NCBI RefSeq assembly: GCF_001411555.2
Contig: NC_049905.1
Location: forward strand, 8,027,053 to 8,091,052
Reading direction: 5' to 3'
DNA length: 64,000 nt
DNA from: Juglans regia
Taxonomy: Eukaryota > Streptophyta > Magnoliopsida > Fagales > Juglandaceae
The translations under genes were made by a program, and so were the position numbers. The notes under the pieces are model-generated. The model was not told the DNA's origin. It did not search any database and worked only from the letters and a program-made list of their open reading frames with translations. This document shows, one piece after another, positions 10,866 to 22,954 of the stretch; within the stretch, counting starts at the first letter, position 1, and each line of letters starts with the position of its first letter.

Positions 10866-13046
10866 TCGAGCCCACTGTCGAGCGCATCTCGAGCGAATTC
10901 ACGGGTTGAGCTTCGCTCGAGCGCCATCAAGCCAACTCTCTGTTTCTCAATTTTTTGCTCACAGACTAGTCTCCACATACACCCCAACAATCTCCCACCT
11001 GGAGACTAGGTCTACACATGCCAGCCACTATTTCTAACCAAGCCATATCATCTCTGCAGCTCACAACTCTCGTCTTCAAGCAAGAAGATGCATTGAAGTC
11101 AAGCCCGACTTCAGTCTTCCACGTACATCGCCCTTAGTCAGCACATTCATTGAGCGACTCACAACTCCCACTGCACTAGGAGTATCCGGTCTCAAACCGA
11201 TCTTGGCAACTTCAACCAACTTTCCCAGGTTTACATGAGGAACGGTAAAGCTGACTCCATATGTTTCACGCGATCAAACCTACCTTTTGCACTCTAATAT
11301 TTTCATGCACATCACTGGATCCTGATGTTAAATATAAAGAGTTAGATACCTTACAATTCGCTAAGACCAGTGCACCCGTAATGATCTTCCAAGCTCCTCC
11401 AGAGAATGCTACTGCCTAACCGCTGTCATCAATCTATCCCACAGAGATAAGGTTTTTCTTCAGATCTGGAACGTGTCTGACTTGCTGTAAAGTCCACATG
11501 CCCATGTTTGGAAGTGTGATATGCACATCACCCACTCCCACTACATCCAGTGCCTCTCCATCAGTCTCATACATCTTCCCAAAATATTAGCAACATGATT
11601 CTGCATGATTTCTTGATGTGAGGTGCTATGGATTGAAGTTTCTGAATCCAACACTCAATCATTAATCGGACTGTGCACTACAAGAAGTAAGGCATCATGA
11701 ATTTCTTCTGCCATTACATTCACAGCATCATTCTTAGCACTTTCTTGATTCTTGCAATTTTTCTTAATGTGGCCTAGTTTGCCATAATTCCAGCATGTGA
11801 TCTGCTGCCCAAATCTCGTCTTGCTCTTCCTCCTACTCTTGGAGCTTGATTTGTCATGTCTCCTACCCCGATTGTCAATATTCAAGGCCGATCCTGAACT
11901 CGAGAACTAAGTACCTCTTCAGCAAGAATCACGTCACGTACGTCATTATAGTTCAATTTCATCTTGCCAGCTGAACTACTCACATCCATCCTCAAGGTCT
12001 CCCAACTATTTGGTAGCGATGCCAGCAAAATCAATGCTCTGATCTCATCATCAAAATCAATCTTTACAGAAGACAATTGCTTTGTGATCATATTGAATTC
12101 ATTCAAGTGTTGGGCCACAAACATACTTTCTGACATCTTTAGATTGAATAATTTATTCATCAAGTGCACTTTGTTATTTGCCGACGGCTTTTCATACATA
12201 TCTAACAAAGTCACCATGAGATCCGTCGTTGTTCTCTCCTTACTGATATTGTGTGACACTGTTCTGAACAAGGTCATCCGAACAATCCCCAGAACCTGTC
12301 GATCTAACAGGTTCCACTCAGCGTCATCCATGCTTACCGGCTTCTTTCCCAACAGTAGAAGGTGGAGCTTCTTTCAATAGAGATAGTCCTCGATCTGAAT
12401 CTTCTAGTACCTAAAATCAGTGCCGTTGAACTTCTCGATCTCGGGTACTTTCACTTTATCTCCAGCCATCATTCTCCTTTAGATCTGACCTTAGCTCTTG
12501 ATACCAGTTGTTGTGCAAAACACACACACACCAACGATGACAAACTAACGTAAAAAAAAGTACGATGAAGCACACGACACACAATATACGTGGTTCGGCA
12601 AATTGCCTATGTCCACAAAGTTGCAGAAATCTTATTAACCAAATGATTACAATCACTCAATCTCAACTCACACTCTCTAAGACTTTTTTGCTCTCTTACA
12701 CAATATGTACTCATTTGACAATTGTTCTCTCTCAAAATATGATGAAAAGTCGTACAAAACAAGTAAAATATAACATATTTATAGTAAACAATGCTGGAAA
12801 CCCTAATCTGGCAAAAATTAAGTTTTTCGCTCAAGCGGCATGTTGAGTGCGCCCCAAGTGAACAACCAATAAATATTGGCTCGAGCGGGGTGTCGTGCAT
12901 GGCTCAAACAAATACTAGAGTTTGTGTCTCGCTCGAGCCCACTGTCGAGCGCACCTCGAGCGAACGCACAGGTTGAGCTTCGCTCGAGCGTCACGTCGAG
13001 CAAACTCTCTATTTCTCGATTTTCTGCTCACAGACCAATCTCCACA
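10866..13046 (-). mobile_element. Decayed Copia element (minus), pol deleted
   Basis: On the minus strand the 5' LTR is 12509-13046 (538 bp): it begins TGTGGAGATTGGTCTGTGAG and ends ...GCACAACA. A tRNA-iMet primer site, TGGTATCAAGAGC, follows two bases later (about 12494-12506). Gag and a protease remnant follow. A polypurine-rich stretch, ggtgggagattgttggggtg (about 10980-11000), then precedes a 3' LTR fragment at 10866-10977 that matches only the first ~112 bp of the LTR. Integrase, reverse transcriptase and RNase H are absent, so the internal region is deleted and the 3' LTR truncated. The LTR carries GCTCGAGCG motifs like the hAT minisatellite. Confidence 0.85.
11420..12469 (-). pseudogene. 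Copia gag and protease remnant
   Basis: The reading starts at an ATG at 12467-12469 (MAGDKVKVPEIEKFNGTDF). Two early stops follow, one where Copia Gag usually has Trp. The UBN2-type Gag core then reads openly from 12352 to 11882. A frameshift leads to the nucleocapsid part (11655-11885), with the zinc knuckle CWNYGKLGHIKKNC. The canonical knuckle is CX2CX4HX4C, and here the second Cys is Tyr, so metal binding should fail. Next comes the protease/pre-integrase start, where the usual WVLDSGAS motif has become stop-VLDSETS, destroying the active-site DSG. It can make no working capsid or protease. Confidence 0.88.
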
Positions 13047-15319
13047 TGAAGTTGTTAGAAATTCAATTTTTTTTTTTCCATAAAGTTGTTAGAATTTCTT
13101 GCTAAATTCCACTGCTAAGACCAGCTTAATTCATGATAATCTTTGAGTTTCTAATTTGTTGATCCGATTCCAGGTTAAGGGACAAATAACTTAAGTGTTC
13201 ATGAGGATCATTTAATTACTTGTACACTAACACATGAGTTATGATCTTTGAACTTCAAAACATGATCGATATTTAGCTAGCCGATCGACAATAGGAGCAA
13301 AACTCCACTAATTTTCTAGCTTGTCAATATAATATCAAAGAGAGAAATAAATTAAGTACGTGTATATATATTAAATAAGCTAAATGGATTAATCCGGGAG
13401 GACAGCTAATTTTGGTTGGATGATCAATTTCTCCATGGAACGTTGAAGTCTACCGTGTGAGTTTGGCTGTACATATTATACGATTTACTTAAAAATTAAT
13501 AACAAAGACCTTCAAAAAGGGTAAGTTAACCTAATACATTGAGCATCCTATGTGTGAGTGTATGACACTTATATATTGATTTGGGTCATCGTTATGTGAT
13601 GCATCATGCCGACATTATACATATATATAAATATAAATCCAAAAATTATATATATAAGAGGTACAAAAATAAATATGGCGGGAAAAACAAAGTAAATAAT
13701 AATAATATATAATAATGCGGAAAGTAGGGAGCAAAAGGGGTTGAGATAGGAGGGGGAGATGATTGTTAGAGATGGGACATGATGATCGGAGATGGGAAGC
13801 AAAATCATTAAGCATGAGCATGAGAGCTTAAGGCAATTATGTGCCATCAGAGTGTGTGTCACTTTTTTCTTTAAGCCCTCATACCCCACATTATCAACAT
13901 GTTGATGCTTTTGATCACAACCTACCCATTTATTAATATACGACTAAAACATTAATATTAGTAGTATATAGTACTACTGCCCATCTGTTTTTTTTTTTTT
14001 TTGTGAAAGTAATCAATTAGAAAAATATTTAATTAATTATTGTACTTGTTGCCCCGACTAAGATCAGTTAAGTTCTTCCATTTATACTACTATTTATATA
14101 TGTTTTAGATAATTTTTTTTTTAAAATTTGTGTAATTAAGACATGATCTAATACATTGTATCTTACAATTAATTATAATTCATTGAGGTTTTTGTATTAT
14201 AATTTTATTGGTATTTTACTATTTTTTATATATAATTGCATATGTTTTTCTCTCTTTTTCGTTGGAACTAATTAAAGGTGTGTGGTCCTGGAATTAATTT
14301 GCAGTCGTATCAAGTAAGAGATGCGGTGAAATCCAAGCAATCCAGTTGGGTCCCCAACTTTTCAGTCAAGAAGAAAGAAATTAATACTTATCGTGACGTT
14401 TTATCATCATCTCAAGAGATGCTATTAACAGTGACGACAGGAGGGGGCCATGGCCGGCCGCTAGCTAGCTTTCGATCTCTCTTACTAGCTTAGTGCTGTT
14501 TTCTTTGTTCCTATAATTTCTACAAAAAAAATTTGCTCCCTCGATCTCTTGATCATTGCGTTTTCTTTCCGATTTATTTGTGTATGCACCCTTAATTTAT
14601 ATTTCAATTCACATATTTCTTATGGCTCCACATATAACTCAATACGATGCCTCCTTTAAGAGATATCTAGTAGAGGTTTTATGTGTAGTGGAGTGTTGTA
14701 TGTAGAGAGCTTGTGGGAAGTCCTTTCATTTGTAGAGATCTCCTCTTTTTATAAGTATATATTTTCTTTCTTGAAGTGATAGAGTCCAACTTACCTTACG
14801 CTGCCTTTTAATTTCTTTTTGGAGTCTGAGCCAACTGCATTTGATTTATCTCTTTATTGTCTTATCTATTCCCAACTTTATCTCTTAGATTTATTTCTTT
14901 CTTTATTATTAGTGATAGGTTTTAATAGATTGGACCCAACCAATTTTATATCTAACACCGTTGATGTGGAATCTTATGCTAAAAGATTATTGGTGTACGT
15001 TTTGGTGTTTTTAAAACTTTAATGGGTCCTACTATAAGTAGAACACTAACTAACACTAAACATATAATGTGCATGAAAAATATATATAATTAGATGGGCA
15101 ATTTCTTCCATTGAGCTTCGATCTTTCACATTCCAAATAATTACATGTTAGTACTGGTGATTGGATTTCAAGGATCGAGCATTTGCACAGATTGTACGCA
15201 TGTTAATTGAAATTTGTCTACAAACCCTCAAATTGATCATGATTGAACCGAGTTTGAACTAATTATTTAAAACAGGCGAAAATGAAGATCGATAATGCTA
15301 ATGAAGAGGCTGAGAACAT

Positions 15320-15362
<43 letters not shown>

Positions 15363-16972
15363 TATATTATCTCCATGGTCGAATATTTCTCTAAATATGG
15401 CCAAGTTCTTCTTCTCTGTCTCCTCTTTTAATCCACCTTATTTAATTATATGGGGAAAAACTTTTGAAAAGGCACTGAGTTTTGGGCAAGATGTACGTGT
15501 ATTATATATATATATAGTACCCTAGCTACCATTTATATAGCTTCATTTCGAATTAACTACACCCTGGCTATAAGCAAACTTATTATATAGAACGTCCCAA
15601 GTCTGATCAAGTACTGATCTTGCTCTCGATCGATTCCTCAGATCAATTAAGTTCAACGCGGGAATCCTAAGCCAGCAGCTTCGTCATGATCCAAAACATG
15701 AGCATCATGGCCTGCATGCAATGGGACCCCTTGCGTGAATAACTGGAGTAGTGTTTAAGATTATTGCAGCAATGGCATGCATGACCTCATGATCTGCTGC
15801 AAAATGGTGAATATTTACCAACCGGCAATCCCTTGACTTCTTATATGATGTGGTCTAAGTTAAGTGTTGGCAGCCGCGTGTCATTACTTGATCATGATCA
15901 TGATCCAATATGTGAATTAGTCAAATCGAACAAGACATTTCCTCAGTAATTACAAAACTCAACCATATATACATATCTAAACTAATTAACTGTGAAAAAT
16001 TAATATATCTGAATTCTAAAGATATTGTTTCTTAGCTGTAATATATTCATAGATCTTTTAATTTTCATCAAAAGTAGTTTTTTTTTTTTTAGATGATTTC
16101 ATTGATCGGCCAATAATCCTCTCTACCCCTAATTAATGAAAAAAAAAACGAACTCGATCTTCCTGGCCTATTGTTTTTCTGTATCTTCATCATCGATCTC
16201 CTATCATATCTCTGATCAGTAATTTCTGACAAGCATGCAGCTAAGGCTAGCTAGTCATGACGACATTCCTAATGTATCCCTCCCATTTGTTTTTTCTCAC
16301 CAAGTTTCTATATATTTTTCTGTCCTAATTTAGAAAATTAAAATTAAAATTAAACCCTGAGCCACTTATAGGATATGGTTGGGAACTAAGACTATTTTAC
16401 TATTATTTATAAACAATTTATTATTATTTTTAAATAATTTATAACTATTTTATTATTATTTATAAATTATTTTACTATTATTTACAGGATAATACGAGAT
16501 ACTCAACTTAGCATTCAAACACGGGCGGAGTATAAAACTATAGTTTTAGAGAAGGAGAGCCCACAATCGACACCAGGCTCCAGCCACTAGACATTGTCTT
16601 CTTGCGGCTAATTTAAGGGACGGCAAAAGCACCCACCAAAAAAAGAAATAGGGTTTCATAGAAAAGTTACACGGGTGCTCTTTTTCATAACAAAAAGAAT
16701 ATGCAGAAATTTATCTTTTTCATCCAGACAAAAGTAGTCCTGAGAGATTCTTTTGAAAATATCGGGGCGAAATGAGAATATGACCGGCGGATGAAAGCCC
16801 TGAAATAACACGCACGTTAACATCAGATGGTTTTCCTGTAGTAAACCACGTGGAGAGATGCATCAAAGTTCGTATACATCAGGAAAAAAAGAAAGCGATC
16901 GATTGCTTAAACGAGATTATATGGTTTAGTTAATGGATGAATCGGAGAGTAGAGAGAGAGAGAGAGAGAGAT
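13047..16972. other. Intergenic, upstream of the SMR gene
   Basis: About 3.9 kb of mainly AT-rich sequence with no recognised gene. It contains microsatellites ((TA)n at 15322-15358), a palindromic tgatcatgatcatgatcc at about 15891-15908, and scattered small open frames without domains. An open frame at 14278-14493 has no recognisable motif. Part of this span presumably holds distal regulatory sequence of the SMR gene; that is inference from position only. Confidence 0.4.
15322..15358. repeat. (TA)n microsatellite
   Basis: An uninterrupted run of TA dinucleotides of about 37 bp. Other microsatellites in the window are (AG)n at 16951-16971 and 18353-18378 and (GT)n at 22096-22129. Confidence 0.95.
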
Positions 16973-16983
16973 GTATATATATT
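16973..16983 (+). promoter_or_regulatory. Probable TATA box of the SMR gene
   Basis: tgtatatatattt lies about 330 bp before the SMR start codon, directly after an (AG)n run. Transcription would begin near 17005-17015 and give a pyrimidine-rich leader with a (CT)n stretch at 17037-17052. The leader contains short upstream ATGs (for example at 17115 and 17131). The latter opens a frame overlapping the SMR start out of frame, unless a leader intron removes it. Confidence 0.45.
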
Positions 16984-17312
16984 TTGCATTGGATCCTTCG
17001 CTGAAGTGGGTTTAAAGCTTCCCACCTGCTCTATAGCTCTCTCTCTCTCTCTCAAAAACGTCTTCAGAACTAAAATCCAAAGCAGGTTGAAGAAATCACT
17101 TAAAAACGAAAAAGATGGTGATCTAATTTTATGATTATATTATCAGGCATCTCATTTGTATGTCAACCATCTTTCTTGTTTTCTTACCTTGGCTTTTCAG
17201 TTCTCTCTAGCTTTGGATTTCTTCTTCTTCTTCTTCTTCATCTTCTTGTCCCTTTGTTTTCCTCCTTTATCCCAATTCTGGTCGTCTTCTTTATATCTTT
17301 AATCTTTCCCAC

Positions 17313-17846
17313 ATGTACTCTGAGATCAACTCACTTACGTTCATGGGTGTGTCCGATTCTCAGATGCTTTTCTCTGATAAAGATCTGAATGCTATGAAAT
17401 TGAATTTCCTAGCAAAACCCACGTTGGAATTCCAAGATCAGTGCCCAACTGCACCTTCAAAAGATCATGGGCTTATCAAAAAACCTGAAGTGAAAGAAAA
17501 AGAAGATCAAGAAGTACAAGATCATGAAGAAAAAGAAGATAAATGCAACATTTCAGTACTATCATCTTTGCGGCTCAAAATTCCACCTCCAGGAGAATTC
17601 AGGGACGTCGAAGATGATGATGATGGGTTCAAGACTCCAACTTCTTTGGATAATAAAATCCCAGTGGTTCTTCAATGCCCTCCTGCACCAAGAAAACTCA
17701 AACCGAGAGCAGTACAGACAAAACGAAGAGGCGCCGCTCGACGAAGAATTCTGCTTGATCTGTCAAATGAGATTGAATCTTTGTTCCCTCCAGCTCTTCT
17801 AGTAGATCTTAGCGGTAAGATTAAGAAAATTACAGAAAGGAGATGA
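17313..17846 (+). CDS. SIAMESE-related (SMR) CDK inhibitor
   Basis: Predicted 177-residue, intronless protein. SMR proteins bind cyclin-CDK complexes in plant nuclei and slow or stop mitotic division, often promoting endoreduplication or responding to stress. The family signature is clear: an acidic run EDDDD (100-104), GFKTPTS (105-111, a TP phospho-site context), NKIPVV, then CPPAPRK (122-128). A basic KRRGAARRR stretch (137-145) could be a nuclear signal. The C-terminus, DLSNEIESLFPPALL onward to GKIKKI, is a well-formed conserved block. The middle (residues 57-77) is Lys/Glu-rich and probably disordered. Two starts are possible: the ATG at 17313, or the in-frame ATG at 17343 (MGVSDSQM), which looks more like a natural N-terminus. 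The family is certain; which SMR paralog it is cannot be decided here, so no symbol is given. Confidence 0.93.
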   Translation: MYSEINSLTFMGVSDSQMLFSDKDLNAMKLNFLAKPTLEFQDQCPTAPSKDHGLIKKPEVKEKEDQEVQDHEEKEDKCNISVLSSLRLKIPPPGEFRDVEDDDDGFKTPTSLDNKIPVVLQCPPAPRKLKPRAVQTKRRGAARRRILLDLSNEIESLFPPALLVDLSGKIKKITERR

Positions 17847-19426
17847 AGCCAGACGATAGTTTTCGATCCGTATGCTGAAAGCTTATTTCTTCTTCTTAAA
17901 ATGGAAGTTTCCACATAAAATTCCATTTTTATCTATGAAAATGATGTTTGTGATCATTATCAATGTCATTTCTTCTTCAATTTCATATTTAATTTTATCG
18001 ATCTGTTTCTTTTCTGGTACTTTTTGGGTAAAAATTAATCTTTATCAAGGAATTACGTAGGGACCTCGTGCTAGACCCAGATCTGAATTATCTCCATAAA
18101 TGAATGAGCAAAGGGTCATAAGATAGGGTGCCGATCGATTTAACTGCACCGTGATTCCTATGAATCCTTTGTGCTTATATATATACACTCTTTGGAAAAA
18201 AAAAAAAAAAGTATCTTTCAAGCTTGGAACTGGGTGTCTTTCTCATTCTTGGAAGTGGAAGTGGAGACCTAGGTCTGATCTCTCTGTCTGGGGTTGCATT
18301 GACTTTCTTTCTTGATCCTTTGAAAAGATGAAAGTGCATTGACTTTCTCCACAGAGAGAGAGAGAGAGAGAGAGAGAGGAACAAAACATTCACCATTGTA
18401 ATTACCAGCAGATTAGTTTGAGCAAACCCATGTGGGATATTCCCTCAGATGACAGGAATTTTCCAAATTGAATGGAAAAATTAAAGGTATCTTTAACTTC
18501 AATGTCGTTCATGCCGACCCCACCAGCTTGCTTCTCTTTAGTACTACTAGTACCAAGGCGCGCATCTCCTTAATTTCTTGCTTCCAGTACTACTCCTGAT
18601 CTATTATTTGAAGTTTTGTTGCCTTTTTTAGGTTGAGATGACAGATAAATCATTGGAACGAAAATGTCTTTACTTTATATTAATTTCAATACAGCATATA
18701 TATTCACATGATATTTTCTTTCGTATTTTTAATCATAAGGAATTTTTGTTCCAAAAGACATTACCCCTTTCTTCTTTCGGCTTTTTTCTTTTGTTTTGAA
18801 AGTATTTAATATGATTGAGACAACCATTAATGACACCGGGAAACCAACCACGAATTATCAATCAGTGATCCGAGGTATCTCGCTCGATCATCTTAGAACT
18901 TGATGACTCTAATGGTCTAATAATAATAGGCCAAATATCAAAGCAAAGAAAATTTAAAAAAAAAATGAACATACAAATCTCAGACTATTGTCTAATTTGT
19001 AATCATTCGAATTATCAATTTTCTCGATCACTCTTTTAAACTATTATAAAATCTTAATGTACTGATCCTGAAAATTTTTCGAATTTTTTTAAGTGTAAAT
19101 AATCTCTAGAAGTCATATTTTTAAATAAAAACTCAGTAATTTAATCAGTTGATGATCTGTATAGGAAAATTTCTGAAGATGCAATACACGGGATCAAAAT
19201 TTACTTTACAGGAGTGAATCCAAAAGACCCTACCTTAGAGTGGTTCCCAAAATAAATAAATAAATAATTGTATATAAATTCTCTAAATAAATAGAATAAA
19301 ATTTTACTATTTAAATATTAAGATTTAAAATTAAAAAGTATTTTTTTAAAAATATACACCATCTAATTATGGCCTTGCACATAATTATTTGATCCTCAAG
19401 AACTCATCCAAGCGTTAAGCTTTCAG
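17847..19426. other. 3' flank of SMR and intergenic, no gene
   Basis: It holds the SMR 3' untranslated region, a (GA)n microsatellite at 18353-18378, poly-A/T tracts and AT-rich unique sequence. I see no coding region or complete repeat. Confidence 0.45.
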
Positions 19427-19445
19427 GACAATTGGTGATTTCACA

Positions 19446-19545
19446 TAGTATCAGATCAGAGGTCTTGAGTTCGAATCCTGACTCTACACTCTATCACATT
19501 TAATTAAATATTCCACGTATCGAACCAACCATTAAGGAAGAGTCA
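19446..19545 (+). mobile_element. Candidate tRNA-derived SINE
   Basis: A 100-bp insert flanked by a perfect 19-bp direct repeat, gacaattggtgatttcaca, at 19427-19445 and 19546-19564. Near its start is tagtatcagatcagagg (A-box-like), followed by gagttcgaatcc, a good match to the Pol III B box GWTCRANNCC. A long variable target duplication with an internal Pol III promoter is how SINEs appear. It is short, and no clear 3' tail is visible; a partial tRNA-related retroposon is the alternative. Confidence 0.5.
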
Positions 19546-19564
19546 GACAATTGGTGATTTCACA

Positions 19565-20952
19565 CGTTCTCGTCTCAAATACTCGTTTTCATAACAAACA
19601 TTTGACCACAACTAAATATTTTTTTTGTAGGTCTACAAAGAGTACAAACAAGAAAAGATTGAGAGGACGGGTTTGTAATATGCATGGTATGCTTGTCGAT
19701 CTGTCTGTTTTAATTGGCTTTGTTGTAACTGGTTCATAAATTTTCATTGAAACCCTACTGGCCGCCATTAATAGTTTTATTAGATCATGACTTTTTTTTT
19801 TTAGACGTAGAGATATATTGAGGTACTTTGGATCTTCTTGAATGGAAGAAGATATGGTGGAAGTTCTTAAACCAGCAAGCAGCTCATGCATGCTTTTTTA
19901 ATCGGCAAATGGTCGTCCTTTTAATTTTATTTGTCTTCTGGTACAAGACATTATCACCAAGTGTTTTCTAATCCAGAGCTTTGGATTTACAGATAGTTCC
20001 AAGGTTGTCAGTTTTGACCCACAAGTCTTCCACATGCCGGCTGAAAACATTATGATCTTTGGACTCGTGTCGATAAGCGAATTAGGTTAGCAGTAGTAAT
20101 ATCCATACATAAATGTCGGCTGAAAATTTTTGTTCGGCCTTATATATAATTGGATGGCAAGATCAAGATTGCCCTTAACACTATAAGAAATATGTTTATT
20201 TATTGTTAATAGTTATTTCCTTCAAAAATGATTATTTTCTATTAAAATGAATCTGTTTTTGTTCCAAATGGTCATTCTCATTGTAAATAATCTATTTCAA
20301 ATGTTTTTTTTTTTTTTGGTAGTGTAAGCTTAATTTCTTCTAGCAATATTATTCTTCATTTCTACTAGGGAAAAAGAAGAAGAAGAGAATTAGGAGAAGG
20401 ATATTAATATATATTCACTTCCCAAATAGATCAAGTGAAAATTGAAAATTCGCGTATGATTTTTATGAAAAATAAATATTGTTGGAGACTTAGGGACATT
20501 ATAAGCTTGAAAAAAAAAAAAATTATCTCTTGCTTTATCCCTTTTGTAAACAAATGTTAGCTGATCATGAGTTATGTTACATCTAACATCTTAAATTAGG
20601 ATGAATGCACTGACAAGAGATGTCTCTAATTAGGAAGTGATAATCGACTCATTTGCACAAAACTGAAAATAAAAAGGAAAAATCATCTTGCAAACGATTC
20701 CACACACCAAACCCTCGTACGTAGAGTCATATATAGCCTGATCCACAACGCCCCTCCTCCCACATCCGGGTACCTTACTATGTAGAGGGAAAATGGACAA
20801 CCGGCCTCAGAGTAGGTAACGGGTTCTTTCCGCTCTGACAATAGAAACATCCTTTTTTATAAATTTATTATTAATTCCAGCTCTCTCATGTTACTTACTT
20901 TAGCATTGGAGAAATTATCATTCCACGTTGGGATAGATTTAATTATTTCTAT
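19565..20952. other. Mostly unrecognised sequence, no gene
   Basis: Apart from the small CACTA element at 20179-20324 I see no gene or repeat I can name. Open frames (for example 19589-19891, minus) lack domains. Confidence 0.4.
20179..20324. mobile_element. 146-bp non-autonomous CACTA element
   Basis: It starts CACTATAAGAAATATG and ends TTTTGGTAGTG, giving CACTA...TAGTG termini. It is flanked on both sides by taa (20176-20178 and 20325-20327). CACTATAAGAAA is a typical plant CACTA end and a 3-bp duplication is diagnostic of that superfamily. There is no coding capacity. Confidence 0.75.
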
Positions 20953-20987
20953 TATATATATAAATATATTTATATATATATATATAT

Positions 20988-21778
20988 CAAGAATTGAAAA
21001 AACGATTTGATTCAAATTGATTTACCCGATTCAAATTGAATCGGTAAGAAATCAGACCGATTTAGTTAACACTTTGAATCATTCACTTAATTGCTTCAAT
21101 CAATTGATTCTTGCCGATTTTAGGCTGAATTAAATCGATTCCAACCAATTCAAAATTATATTTATTTTTAAATTACTTAACAACTAGGTTTTTCTTTTAA
21201 TTTTTGGTACAAAAATATTATGTAGTTCAATAAGAATTGCAGAGAAATTGAAAGATAAAACATGTTGTTCTTTATTTTTTTTAATTGAACAAAAGATTAA
21301 GGAAATAAATGAGTATTTTATATTAAATTTATGGTTGTACATAAAATACTACATTTTTCATGTGTTTATAACTTAATGGTTGTCGACTATTGAGGTTAAA
21401 TACATGAATTACATATTTATTAAAACTATTTAGATTCATATCATATTTTTTTCGAAACTAGCCAATAAATTAATATTTTATACTCTTTTATACATTATAT
21501 AAAGAGTAATGTTACTTATCATTCAAATTTTCATTATCATCTCATGATGTGGTATTAGATAATTTGAGACTATTTATTATATTTCACTTATGAACTATCA
21601 TCTAATGTCACGTCATGTGATGATGAGAGGATGATGAATAGATTTATTCTTATATAAAATGCTTGAATTGCATCAAATATGATTTTTAATATTTTTATCA
21701 ACATATCCTATTCAAAATTTTTCTGAATTGCCCGATTCATTGAATCGGTTCTTATCAAATTCTAATTTTTGCGAGCCT

Positions 21779-21780
<2 letters not shown>
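20988..21780. mobile_element. Micron-like element flanked by (TA)n
   Basis: The body starts caagaattgaaaaaacg and ends, inverted, caaggctcgcaaaaatta. On both sides it is bordered directly by TA microsatellites (about 20953-20987 and 21781-21810). Subterminal regions carry GATTCAAATTGAATCGG-type motifs. Elements that insert into (TA)n tracts are known as Micron-type MITEs in grasses. Calling this Micron-like rests on the flanks and size, not on sequence identity. Confidence 0.6.
21503..21651. mobile_element. Small MITE nested in the Micron-like element
   Basis: About 150 bp starting gagtaatgttacttatcat and ending atgatgaatagatttattct. A clear second copy at 62572-62731 shares atgatgtggtattag, agactattt and atctaatgtcac in the same order. 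It is non-coding. Being present inside one element and elsewhere alone marks it as mobile. Confidence 0.65.
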
Positions 21781-21810
<30 letters not shown>

Positions 21811-21814
<4 letters not shown>

Positions 21815-22088
21815 TCTAAACAATCATTGTTATATATGTGCCAGATTGCACCTAAAAATAAGTATGAGCTAGACTTCACCTCAATAAAATTGGCCAAGTA
21901 CGTAGAATATTTAACTAATAGAATGAAATGTAGAGTTAGGATTCAAATTCAAAACTTCTACTTTGATACATTGTTAAACTACTACTTATTCCAGAAGTTT
22001 AAATTAATAGGAAGAGACAAATTTAATTGTAATCATAAAAAAGAGACCAAGTACAAGACAAAATACATACATACATATACATATATGC

Positions 22089-22132
<44 letters not shown>

Positions 22133-22954
22133 AAGGAGGAAGAGAATTGAAGAACAAGGGATCATCTAATTATAAGGAAATGTGATATACTTTTTACTTA
22201 TGCTACTTACAAGTCGGTGTGAACATACAGCTTGTTGTGAGGTTCATTATAATTATAACAAAAAAATGAAAAGATTGACACCGTTTTATGTCAACTAATA
22301 TGGAAATTAAGCGTCCATATAACAATGTGTCGAGTGTGGCAATAACGGCAATGTAAATAATTGTTTTTTCTATATTCTTAGAAGATCTTAGATTTTATTT
22401 TATTTTTCTATTACATACTGTTGGGTGAGCCTAGCTAGTTCCTATCCTCTACTGGGTCCTAAAGTTATGTTTTGGTTGTAAATTTCAGAACCATTCGTTT
22501 AGGGCTCAAAAAACACACCAGGACCCGACGATCTAATTAAAACTGAAGACAAGATATGGTTGAAGCGCGAGTCTGCTAGGCATTAGGGGCTTCCCGTAGG
22601 CCCAAATAAAGTGGGCCACTTAAAAAGGTGCACTCGATGCCTTTGGACTTGTTGTTACATATGCGGCTTGTACTTGCCATGCATCCTTCAAAAGCAAACA
22701 TGTGTTGCCCTTTTTTTTCGCTTCTATTGGATTCTCATCTACCAACTTCATCGTAAAAAATGACAAACTTTTGTGAGAGACCGTAGAAAATAGTATTTTT
22801 GAAGATGTAAAACTATTAAAATGGGATAACTAGAGAGAAGAAATAAGGGAATAGAAAGATGAACGGGGAGGGGAAAAAGACTAGATATGGTAGAGTTGGG
22901 GAGTGGCGAAGCTGATTTGTGGGGAAAGAGGTGTTTCGTGGAGCTGGGGGGTAC
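21811..22954. other. Intergenic, no gene
   Basis: Contains a (GT)n microsatellite at 22096-22129 preceded by a (TACA)n/(TA)n mix. The remainder is unrecognised and without convincing coding sequence. It abuts the 5' LTR of the Copia element. Confidence 0.4.

Noticed and set aside
16937..17388. Two open frames before and across the SMR start
   Set aside because: They are leader sequence with CT repeats and hydrophobic runs from T-rich DNA. At most they are uORFs.
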